Shown here: piece by piece, positions 45,401 to 52,061 of the stretch
How the letters are laid out: each line of letters opens with the position of its first letter
How positions within the stretch are numbered: position 1 is the stretch's first letter
Source of the DNA: Campanula takesimana
Taxonomy: Eukaryota > Streptophyta > Magnoliopsida > Asterales > Campanulaceae
Assembly: GCA_026119855.1 (NCBI GenBank)
Contig: JAOWBW010001589.1
Span: forward strand, 62,001-126,000
Reading direction: 5' to 3'
Length of the DNA: 64,000 bases
Notes under the pieces: generated by a model
Database searches by the model: none
What the model was told of the DNA's origin: nothing
The model's input: only the letters and a program-made list of their open reading frames with translations
Translations under genes and position numbers: made by a program

Positions 45401-46657
45401 TTGTAGGATTGAAGCAGAAGAATGAAGAAGATGATGGGTAAAACGAAATTGGGAGGGGGTTTAATTTTGACCATTTTACCCTCTTAAAAAAAGTTACGTG
45501 CATGGCACATGACAATTTAACGACAAAAAAACAAACGGAGTTAGTCATAGGTACCTACATTGCACAAAGTGGTCACTTTAGGTGATAATTATGCAACAAA
45601 AATGACTTTAGGTCTATATTCACACAACTTGGACAGCTGAGGTACTTCTTTTGCATTTTTGACTTATATCTTTATCCCTAATACTACTTTTACACCATTT
45701 ACACAAAATCGATGTTTAGATACTGTTGTCTGTTAGTTTTATTCGTCCCCTACTTATATAACCTCATTGATATTGACACCATCACAATTCTAAACAGGTT
45801 CACTAAGTGAGCTACGTAGTATATGTCCAAATCTCATCCTAATCAAATTTCTCTAGTGTTAGGGAAACTTTTAAAGTCTCACCGATTTGTCCATTGCCAG
45901 TTGTCTCTTTCTCTATCTCTTAGACATCTCCCTTCTCATTTTGTCTCCATTAAATGAGAAATTTTGAACTATTCTTACATAATTACGCTTACTTGTTAGC
46001 ATTAATTACCACATACTAGTAAATCGTTTCTTTCTAATCTTCGTCACACACGTAGATATGACCAATTTGAATTTTCACACCTAAGACACAAACATTCTAG
46101 ATCGAATTTTCAATGGGAATATATATCAATGCCACAAATATACACTTTTACTCGGACAAAAGACAAAAAATAAGTCTAATAATTGCATGTGTATCTGATT
46201 ACTTTAATACCAGCATCAATCTACTTCAGAAATGAGCATTCAAGAGGCAAGTCTGTCCAGACAAGTCCGTACCTAACCAACCCAAACTCAAAAAATCATG
46301 CCAATTCCAATTTTCCCATAAAACATGAAATTTCAAAGGGGCTTAACACAGTGGTATGGTTAACGTATATGATCACAGAATAGATTTGAACACAGCGTTT
46401 GATTAAAACATAAACAATCCAGGTTAAAAGATCGGACTGTATATAGCAATTGAGCAATTCCAGCGAAGTAAAAAAAATAAAAATCAAACGAATTGGAGGA
46501 CATTGAACACAGAATGACGAAACCGCAAATGAAGAGAAATAAAGCATGAAGAGAAGTGAGAATTAGGAATGAAATATGTGTGTACCTCAATTGAACTTTT
46601 GAGCAAGAGGTCATCTTCGGGGATCCATGGGGAGGAGACGGGAGGGACTTTTGCCAT
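21455..46657 (-). CDS. MCRS1: microspherule protein 1 homologue with FHA domain (8 exons, 901 aa)
   Basis: Coding exons, all with GT-AG introns and continuous frame: 46657-46586, 32011-30080, 29978-29820, 29725-29674, 28361-28213, 25919-25833, 25134-25006, 21580-21455; they sum to 902 codons. Residues 1-65 carry WIPEDDLLLKSS (exon 1) and, after intron 1, GASLEALAKGAVRFSRRFTY and RELRDRWHSLLYDP, the N-terminal MCRS domain with its SANT-like segment. A long poorly conserved middle (exon 2) follows. Residues about 760-885 form an FHA domain with GRSTEDTDIDVDL, KISRRQ, LKNLGKN and VNGK, which binds phosphothreonine peptides. Plant homologues (EMB1967 type) are nuclear; animal MCRS1 belongs to INO80 and NSL chromatin complexes. 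No inactivating change was seen. Intron 1 is about 14.6 kb because of nested transposons. Confidence 0.93.
21971..22039. mobile_element. 69-base Stowaway-like hairpin in MCRS1 intron 7
   Basis: CTCCCTCTGTCCGCTTGAGA and its inverted copy enclose a second start CTACCTCTGTCCC. The whole segment folds on itself almost end to end and is bordered by TA. It looks like two Stowaway ends collapsed together. Confidence 0.6.
22434..23690. mobile_element. candidate family-III MULE-like element with captured leader sequence
   Basis: The left end (22434-22565: ATAGTTGCAATGTGACTACC, TTTATTGCAACCCCCTTCCC, CAATGTAAAATT) and the right end read on the minus strand (ATAGTTGCATTGTGACTACC, TTTTTTGCAACCCCTCCCGG, CAATGTAAAATT) are inverted over about 110 bases. 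Inside are a Stowaway element, a CA-rich tract and a sequence that looks like a 5' leader with an intron (T-rich, then GCAG before GTGGCGGGTGG). The outermost bases are unclear and no target duplication was found. Confidence 0.5.
22567..22834. mobile_element. Stowaway-type MITE nested in the family-III candidate
   Basis: CTCCCTCCGTCCCGGAGTAA and, from the right, CTCCCTCCATCCCAGGGTAA are inverted and flanked by TA. Confidence 0.85.
23737..23967. mobile_element. Stowaway-type MITE
   Basis: CTTCCTCCGTCCCATCACAA and, from the right, CTCCCTCCGTCCCACCTCAA are inverted. The left TA is not preserved. Confidence 0.7.
26539..26922. mobile_element. Stowaway-type MITE interrupted by a SINE
   Basis: CTCCCTTTGTCACGGAAAGT and, from the right, CTCCATCTGTCCCCGAAAGT are inverted and flanked by TA. 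Inverted arms (TTAGTCCCT, ACGAATGAACTTTGA) resume on either side of the insertion at about 26571-26702. Confidence 0.75.
26571..26702 (-). mobile_element. tRNA-derived SINE
   Basis: On the minus strand it begins GAGCACTAGCTCGGTTGGCA, where TAGCTCGGTTGG fits the pol III A box. It continues to GGGATCAATCCC (B box) 40 bases later and ends in a long poly-A (poly-T on the plus strand, 26571-26599). Box spacing matches a tRNA-head SINE. Target duplication is masked by the poly-T tract. Confidence 0.75.
28362..29673 (-). other. MCRS1 intron 4 contents, with LTR-like or DNA-element repeat
   Basis: A CA/TG-rich microsatellite lies at 28487-28635. From about 28755 to 29580 the sequence changes character: GATACGGGATTGCAATACG at the left and, inverted, near-matching GTATTTGATACGATAC at the right. 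The middle has GGTCACCACACCATGGAGTG and CTATAAATACTTTTAAG (TATA-like). This may be a degenerate LTR within another element. No frame longer than chance was seen. Confidence 0.4.
33153..33704 (+). repeat. 5' LTR of the GAG-only copia element
   Basis: 552 bases, TGTTGAGTTGTGG at the start and GATTTCCCAACA at the end, followed by the primer site. It contains a Stowaway-like CTCCCTCCGTG phrase (33435) and CTCTATATAAATC (TATA-like) at about 33492. Confidence 0.92.
33706..33718 (+). promoter_or_regulatory. primer binding site, tRNA-Met type
   Basis: TGGCATCAGAGC, one base from the usual TGGTATCAGAGC, directly after the LTR. Confidence 0.85.
33757..35247 (+). CDS. GAG-protease protein of the non-autonomous copia element
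   Basis: An uninterrupted frame of 496 residues from the ATG at 33757. Residues 1-200 are the copia GAG core (FDGTDFSFWRTQIEDIP, LLHSLPDSWDSIVVAV). The zinc knuckle CYNCGKKGHYQNRC lies at about residue 215, and an aspartic protease with WVLDSGATFHSC at about 261. After the protease the frame continues about 115 residues with no similarity to integrase that I recognise and stops at 35247. In complete copia elements an integrase follows here, so the domain loss is internal. The frame is open, which suggests recent movement or that GAG has been kept. Confidence 0.9.
   Translation: MEFVGVLEDGNKVLIEKFDGTDFSFWRTQIEDIPLNKDLYLPLKEKPEDVKDTDFAIMDRKALGLVRQTLAKDVAKNVLEAKTTREMLEMLASMYETPSTANKAHMMKKLLNTKMVEGMSATKHISEFKSNAAQLSSVDVTLDDEVLALILLHSLPDSWDSIVVAVNTATGKAKMKFADVVDVILGEEVRKKNKGQTSGLALSVSEKGKGGKKVITCYNCGKKGHYQNRCPERPRGKKELNVAEDIADALTLGGSSPTGSWVLDSGATFHSCTSAEGMEQYVPVDFGVVHLADNNPVKIVGKWVVRVKGTNGTILQLREVRHIPDLKRNLISIRQLDKEGCVVTFGCGTWKVNRGPSLVARGGMEKMLYTTYNMGRWGKRGDIPMMDGGGRDRHGGRNLTKRYVGRKLMSEAGRRSANLTNMGAGSRTVMRWVAKNTQKSQACDCVRHEDSQCSRLIVSKKVSGDVQGGSLGVKTRSIEGPADMLKLRSASTHLEN
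35366..35378 (+). promoter_or_regulatory. polypurine tract of the GAG-only element
   Basis: CCAGGTGGGAGAT directly before the right LTR. Confidence 0.7.
35665..37611 (+). repeat. Gypsy 5' LTR, internally deleted
   Basis: 1947 bases against 2199 in the 3' LTR. About 290 bases present at 43939-44228 are replaced here by roughly 25 bases at 37316-37340. An extra copy of GATGCTGAGGAATATGAT (about 36800-36830) and a different TA repeat length are the other visible changes. Confidence 0.93.
37613..37626 (+). promoter_or_regulatory. Gypsy primer binding site, tRNA-Met type
   Basis: TTGGTATCAGAGCA right after the LTR. Confidence 0.9.
37719..42258 (+). pseudogene. Gypsy gag-pol polyprotein, three inactivating breaks
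   Basis: Domains in order: gag with MKPRSYDGESDSTKAERWIE, two zinc knuckles (about 38620-38720, including CLLCGDSGHFRKDC), protease with DPGSSHSYV, reverse transcriptase with KKKDGTFRLCIDYRQLN and FIDDILVYS, RNase H with YSDASKEGLG, integrase (from about 40980) with CLTCQQVKVEHQ, and a C-terminal chromodomain (KIVWRNHDIEEATWE). Breaks: an in-frame TAG at 38349-38351, a TGA at 40134-40136, and one extra C in a run at 41226-41230 that shifts the frame inside integrase. Each stop is one C-to-T change from a sense codon. No complete polyprotein can be made. Chromodomain and long LTRs place it in the Tekay/Del clade. Confidence 0.93.
42281..42293 (+). promoter_or_regulatory. Gypsy polypurine tract
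   Basis: AAGGGGGAGAGGG immediately before the 3' LTR. Confidence 0.85.
42294..44492 (+). repeat. Gypsy 3' LTR, full length
   Basis: 2199 bases, same ends as the 5' LTR. It holds a (TA)n tract at 42423-42454 and the 290-base segment lost from the 5' LTR. Confidence 0.94.
45673..46585 (-). other. MCRS1 intron 1, proximal part
   Basis: Original intron sequence between exon 1 and the MULE. AT-rich, no recognised feature. Confidence 0.6.
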
Positions 46658-46990
46658 TTTTCGCCTGAACCCTAACTCTGTGCGTGTGTGTGGGTGATTG
46701 TGAATTTGAAGTTAGATTGGGAATCAATTCAAAGAATCAGACAACTGAAAGGGAGAATTTGAAATTGAAGGTTGTATGTACATAATTATTAAGAGAGGGT
46801 AAGGGGGTTTTTGTAGTTTGTACGGAATACGGAGCAGTTAAAGTGGAGATGGAAGCGATTAACGTCACTCGCCACCCGCTCTGTCTCGCTCGCTATGGAT
46901 TTACGCATTAATTTACTTGCCGTTTGATTTTCTTAATCCCGTCAAGTTTAATTTAAAAATATTTTTTTCACCAAAAGATTAGTGCTTAGC
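46658..46990 (-). other. upstream region of the MCRS1 homologue
   Basis: A leader with GTGTGTGTGGGTG and pyrimidine-rich sequence precedes the ATG. No TATA box was recognised within 300 bases. The hAT-type MITE at 46991 limits the native promoter to about 330 bases unless it contributes. Confidence 0.4.
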
Positions 46991-47180
46991 AACAAGTTTC
47001 TAAAAAGCGCTAGGCGGTCGTAAGGCGCTGCAGCTGGGCCTAGTGCCTAGGCGGGACTTATACGGGATCTAGGTGGGGCCGAGAATTATAATATTCTAGG
47101 CGGGACCAAGGCGTTTCATGAACGCCTAGCGCCTAGGCGGGGCCTAAGCGGCCTAGACGGACGTCTTTTAGAACACTGGA
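46991..47180. mobile_element. hAT-type MITE of the GCGCCTAGGCG family
   Basis: Ends CAAGTTTCTAAAAAGCG and, from the right, CAGTGTTCTAAAAGACG are inverted. The interior is rich in CGCCTAGGCGGG phrases. Flanks share TGCTTAG (46983-46989, and again from 47182). A sister copy with a cleaner duplication is at 54269-54456. Confidence 0.7.
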
Positions 47181-48240
47181 CTGCTTAGTGCTTACCTATT
47201 TACCTATTATTGTATTCTTTCCGTTTTAGAATAAACGTAATCCTTTCATTGTGAAAAAATTTAATCATTTTTAAATTTTAATATTAAAGATGTAGTATAT
47301 TTTTTTATTTTAGGGATAATTAAGACCCTCGCACATGTATTACTAGAAAATACTTTTAGAGGACATTTAGTTGAGACAACAATCTTTAATCGTTCTTATT
47401 TTTTTTAAACATTTTTTAATAACTAGTCTATGAAATTTTTATTCTAAGACAATATTTCTCTAATGGTCTTTATTTAGGGACAAAAAAAATTTAATGATTT
47501 TTATTTTAACATGTTATATTTATGTCAAAGATGTAAATGTTGTCTTTAAAGTAATTATGTTACCCACTTAAAGCCCATTTTTCGTTCATGTGTTGTTAAA
47601 TTTAAATATAAATGGTGTTAAAAACTATTTAAGCCAGTTAGCCAGAAAACTAGAGTCTCAATAATTATTTTTTTGTAGTAGTGATGACAGACAGATGATG
47701 ATCACTCCTTTAGTCTCAAATAAATAGTCTCACAGATCAAAATTTTGAACATTTTACTTTAAATTTGATACATATACTACAAATATAATGCTCTTTGGAG
47801 GAAATGTATCATTTGAAAAGGAATAAAAGTTTATAGACAAATACTTAGAAATCAAACTATCTAGCCCCCTTCCTAAAATGTGTTGATAGCAATCCATCGT
47901 GAATTATTTACAAAACAGTTTGACCTCGGACGATTCCGTCATGAAATGAATACCCGTTTTTGCTCTTAATCGCAAATAAAGATGGACATTCATTTTAATT
48001 AATGGAGACATGAATTCAATAGTTATTCATACATACTGTAGCTATCAAAGTCATGGGGAAGCTCTTTTTAATAGTAGTACTGTTTTGGTTATGAATTATG
48101 ATGGAGTACTCATCAGCATATACTCCAATACAAATATAAGTGGAAATTAATTAAGCATCATCCATTATCCATATTATAAATCATGATAATTATCTAAAAT
48201 AAGTCAGATGCTTATAGTAGAGACTGGTGTAGACAAATCT
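47181..48240. other. spacer between MCRS1 and MADS genes
   Basis: AT-rich. Degenerate Stowaway-like phrases occur at 47210-47265 and 47700-47745. No gene. Confidence 0.5.
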
Positions 48241-50386
48241 TCAAAGAGCAAATTTAAATTCGGAACCAAGCCCAGAAGAAGCGAGGCTGAGATCTCGGGG
48301 ATCGTTTCCACCACCAATATGAAGGTTAGGGTGTATGCGAAAGGCGTATGGATTTGAAACCCCGTTTGAGAATGCAGCAGCAGAGTTATAGCTTTCCTCA
48401 TTGCCCATTAGCTCATACTTCTGCTCCACTTCACATTTTGCTTCCTGCAATTTTTGGATTGGATCAATTGAAAATGTTCATACCAAAGATCAATAAAATA
48501 AAATTTGACAATCTAATTGATTTCGTCTCAAAAAACGAGCTAGACGTATTTCTAGAAATATGATATGCAAGAAGTTGCTTCAGAAGTTTGACTGGTCAAA
48601 TATGACTATTTTTCATAGAGGCGCGTAGATATTAACAATATTTGAGGGGCGCCTTGTGGTCAAAGGCTGACCAGGCGTATTATACTGGGTGCCGGTGAAC
48701 CCATTAATAAAAACTATTGTAGTATATAATGGTTAATGCTTCTGTAGACTGTAGTTAACCAACGGTTCATGTTCATCTATTCTTAGTTACTTACAAAGTC
48801 AAGAAGTAGATTGCCGTACATTTCTCGCAAGTTTTTCACCTGCAAAAGGAAGCTCAGAAGTAGAAAAGGTTTAAATAAAAGGCGGAAGAGTTAGAAACGA
48901 GCGATTTAAGATGACTAACCTTCTTCTTGCAGGTATTAGCCTGGGTTTCAAGCACATGGTACTGTTAATATTTCCCAAAGTTTAAGAATCGTAAGTTGAA
49001 ATGATCATCTAACTATTTGAAACATTAACGTAAATTAAACAAGATGATCTGAATGAAATCAAATTAAGGTTTTGATAGACAGACGTTCAACCATATATAT
49101 ATATATATATATATATACCAGCGTTAACTAAACCATCAGGCTTTAGCCTGGTGGCCAGAGCTCATGGCTTCCAACCTGGAGGTCCCTCCCCCCAGAAGTT
49201 AGAGAGAAGTTTTTCTCTCCCTAGGATTTGTCTCCTAGGCGCTTCTGCTGATGATTATGTATTGAGTTCAACTATGAATTAAATTTGGAAAAAAAAAAAT
49301 TTAAAAAAAAATACCAGCATTAACTAGTAAAGTGTACAGAGATGATGATTATAGATTCAAACCTTTCTCGCGCGCACAGTTTCAATGGACTCTTCCATCT
49401 TCTGTTCAAGGTTAACTATTTCATCCAAGTTCAGATCATTCAAATCCTCTTCTCCTACTCTTTGCCTGGTAAATTTAACATTGCAGTGTATGAATTCTAG
49501 CCCCCAAATAATCTCTATTATGCTAAAAATTAAAACGATTATTGAGATGCATAACTAGCTAAGCTCTAATTGGAGCAATATATATCATTTACCTGATCTC
49601 CCTCCTCAAACTACAATTGACCTCCTTTAGCTTCCTCAGGCGCTCCTTCATTTTCTACACACCAAAATAACATAAACAGATCCATCTTTAATTTTTCATA
49701 AACATATACACACAAAAAAAAAAAAAAAAAAAAAAATAAACAATCACACGGATTTAGAAAGACTACAACGCCAAAAAAGTTGCACCGTTGCTACCAAGGG
49801 TGACGATTTGACTATGTCACCGGCTAGTATATCAACGGTGAGAATTGTTAGGTTCATATGAGATCCACCTAAAACCTAATTAATCTCAATCGTTGATCCA
49901 CCAGCAGCAGACGGGTGCACTTGATAGCATGCAACGTTTTTGGGAGTCTCTTGTCCCATCACACACTGACCTCGTAATGCGGGGCCCACAGATCAAACCC
50001 CAGAGAAGCCTGGTACTCATCATATATCTTCTTTGTCCTGATTTATGTCAAAAAAAAATACTGTATATTAGAAATAAGAGAGACAAAACACAAATTTAAA
50101 CAAACATAACTAGACCTAAATTAAGCAGATCACAGGCTATAAAAGGTAACCATCTGAATTATAAATTGCGGGAGCATTTTACCGGTGAGTGTACTTACGT
50201 AGTGTTTGGGCTGGTGTATTCATGAAATTTGCCGGAGTTGGAGAAGATGATGAGGGAGACCTTAGCATCACAAAGAACAGTGAGTTCATGAGCTTTCTTG
50301 AAGATCCCATTCCTTCTCTTTGAGTATGTCACCTGCCTGTTTGTTACATTCTCTATCTTCTTTATCTCTATCCTTCCCCTCCCCAT
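48241..50386 (-). CDS. TM6: B-class MADS-box transcription factor, AP3/TM6 lineage (7 exons, 236 aa)
   Basis: Coding exons: 50386-50199, 50037-49971, 49654-49593, 49465-49363, 48961-48920, 48839-48795, 48444-48241 (188, 67, 62, 103, 42, 45, 204 bases, total 237 codons). Sizes match the classic MIKC B-class pattern; exon 4 is one codon longer than the usual 100 bases. Residues 1-57 are the MADS domain (GRGRIEIKKIENVTNRQVTY). The I and K domains follow with DLWAPHYEKMKERLRKLKE. The C-terminus has YAFRIHPNLH (PI-derived-like motif) and DPRDLSLA, close to the paleoAP3 motif of TM6 proteins rather than the euAP3 motif, then a 12-residue extension. B-class proteins pair with PISTILLATA to specify petals and stamens. 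The gene looks intact. Confidence 0.9.
49132..49310 (+). mobile_element. tRNA-derived SINE in MADS intron 4
   Basis: A body with A-box-like TAGCCTGGTGGCC and a B-box-like segment about 40 bases later ends in an A-rich tail. It is flanked by 16-base target duplications ATACCAGCGTTAACTA (49115-49130) and ATACCAGCATTAACTA (49311-49326), which differ at one base. The duplication and tail are textbook for SINEs. The (TA)n tract at 49094-49116 precedes it. Confidence 0.85.
49660..49970 (-). other. MADS intron 2
   Basis: Poly-A tract (49715-49737). No feature beyond the intron boundaries. Confidence 0.6.
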
Positions 50387-51018
50387 TTTCTCTCTCTCCC
50401 CTTCAATTTCTTGATCTACAGATCATGAAGTTAGTATTTCTACTTGTAAAAAGGAAGAAGAAGAAGAAGAAAAAGGCTAAGGGAGCTTCATGGTTTCCAT
50501 ATTGGGAAGGTGAGTTAAAAAGTGGGGGGTGTTGTGTAGCTACAAGTGTTTTTCTCCCTTATCATTCACTCCACTCCACTCCACTCCTAATCTCACTAGT
50601 CTCGGTTCTCTTTTTTGATGTTGATTTATCATACTCCTTCATAATTCATCATCCTATTTTTGAATATATCATATATTTTTCTTAACTTTTATTATTTGGA
50701 AATTGCAGAGTGAATACAATTTAATAAAATAATCAATCATTTTGAACGTTCTTTGGCTAGTCGAACAGCTTATGTAAGTAAATAAATACTTCAGCTGAAT
50801 AATTAACATTGTATTGATTCAATCTAAATTATGTTGTAAATATTGTTATGGCTCTTTTTTACATGTAGTCTTTCGTTTGCCAAGAAATATTTACATCAAC
50901 GCTGTGATTCGAATACGATGTCTTTCTTTTTAGTTTGAGTACCCAGTCTCACGTAAAATGTCCACTCAGTCTAAGACATTGGACAATTAAAAGTTCTGTT
51001 AAAAGAATAATGATAGTT
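50387..51018 (-). other. upstream region of the MADS gene
   Basis: A purine tract GGAAGAAGAAGAAGAAG (50452-50475, plus strand) lies 65 bases before the ATG on the template side. No perfect CArG box (CC, six A/T, GG) was found by eye in 600 bases. Confidence 0.4.
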
Positions 51019-51034
51019 ACAGAAAATGTTTTTT

Positions 51035-51138
51035 TTTTTTTTTTTTGACAATGTCCACGTCAGAAGCGGGCGAGGAGAGTGATCAAACCCTAGCACTCGG
51101 GTGAGGCTTGGCTTTACCACTGGGCCACTCCTTTAGGG
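51035..51138 (-). mobile_element. tRNA-derived SINE
   Basis: On the minus strand GGAGTGGCCCAGTGGTAAAG (A box TGGCCCAGTGG) is followed by GGGTTTGATCAC (B box) and a 3' poly-A (poly-T at 51031-51046). Flanks ACAGAAAATGTTTTTT (51019-51034) and ACAAAGAATGTTTTTT (51139-51154) are a diverged 16-base duplication. It is a different family from the SINEs at 26571 and 49132. Confidence 0.8.
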
Positions 51139-51250
51139 ACAAAGAATGTTTTTTGTTAAGAAGTGTTGTGTGTTGATATATTGAAAATTTTGATGAAAAG
51201 AAAATTATATTGACAAAGGTTTAAAGGTTTAAGATAGGACAAAATTTGCG

Positions 51251-51362
51251 TGAGACGGTCTTACAAGTGAAATGGATAATGATTTGCCCTCTAGGCGACA
51301 CGGGGCAAACACATTTCCTCTTTCAATTGACATCAATCTCTGTTAGACCGTTCTCTCTCACA
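51251..51362. mobile_element. small MITE with GAGACGGTCT ends
   Basis: GTGAGACGGTCTTACA at the left and, from the right, GTGAGAGAGAACGGTCTAACA are inverted. Related to the split MITE at 7638-8445. Confidence 0.55.
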
Positions 51363-51640
51363 TCACAGTTTCTTTCTTCTTCAAAATCTCCATAAATTTG
51401 GTAAAGTTTCTTGATTAATTTTTCTCTTTAATCCAGATTTGGATTTAGATTTAGACAGAGTTCTCTTTCTAAATCTAATTCCAGATCTGGTTTTTTCTAA
51501 TTTTTGTTTTTTTAGATTTTTCGTTTTAGTTTTTGAATAAGTGAAGAGGAAGATTGTTGAAATGATGTTTGATTTATTGTATTCTCTCCGTTGTGGGAGC
51601 CTTTGTATTCTCTCCATTGTGGGAGCTTTGTTCTTTTGTT
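51363..51640. other. spacer with a short tandem duplication
   Basis: GTATTCTCTCCGTTGTGGGA and a variant with CCATT follow each other at 51579 and 51606, a 27-base tandem duplication. Confidence 0.5.
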
Positions 51641-51654
51641 TTGTTTTCCGATCA

Positions 51655-51905
51655 TCATTGTTGAATCGTAAGTGGAGGATAATAGCATTGCTTGGAAAGT
51701 TCGGTTGTCAATTTATTGCTAACCCAGAAGCCTTAAATGATAGAGTTTTCAACGCTAAATATTTACCGATGGGGGATTTTGTGAATGCCGATATATGACA
51801 GTTTCCAAGTTACGCTTGGAGAGGCATCTGTGCATTTCAGGGTAATGCTACTAGAGATACAAGGTGGAAGATCAAGAATGCTAGTACAATTTTATGCACG
51901 AACAT
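51655..51905 (+). pseudogene. LINE reverse-transcriptase 3' remnant
   Basis: The frame gives ALLGKFGCQFIANPEALNDR, VFNAKYLPMGDF, an in-frame TGA at 51796-51798, then QFPSYAWRGICAFQ. This matches the block after the reverse transcriptase in plant L1-type LINEs (the region leading to the zinc-binding RVT segment) as I know it. Everything else of the element is missing. Confidence 0.7.
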
Positions 51906-52061
51906 CCACTTTCGTCATCTTTCTTCTTACATTTTTTATGTATATATAACTGCCATTGTAATGGATGATAATACTTGGGTTGAGCCTCTGGAGAGCCTAC
52001 TCATATTTTTATGCTTTTACCCTTAATCTAATGGTAATGGTAGTTTGATTTCGAAAAAAAA

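Larger units (their letters stand above)
32710..45663. mobile_element. family-IV MULE in MCRS1 intron 1, interrupted by nested retroelements
   Basis: Inverted termini GGCAAAAATGCAAAAAAAAG (left) and, from the right, GTCAAAAATGCAAAAGAAG continue for about 300 bases with GTACCTATGACTAACTCCGT and CAATGGTTGCTCCTCCCCAC. A perfect 9-bp duplication TTATATCTT flanks it (32701-32709 and 45664-45672). Without the retroelement block (33153-44763 plus one target copy) it is about 1.34 kb, the same size as the other MULEs here. Its interior (33015-33152 and 44764-45330) is not transposase. It includes an ATG-led frame at 44843 followed by a CT-rich stretch, probably a captured first exon of an unidentified gene. 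Confidence 0.88.

Noticed and set aside
49132..51138. tRNA genes suggested by A and B boxes
   Set aside because: No cloverleaf closes; poly-A tails and target duplications identify SINEs.
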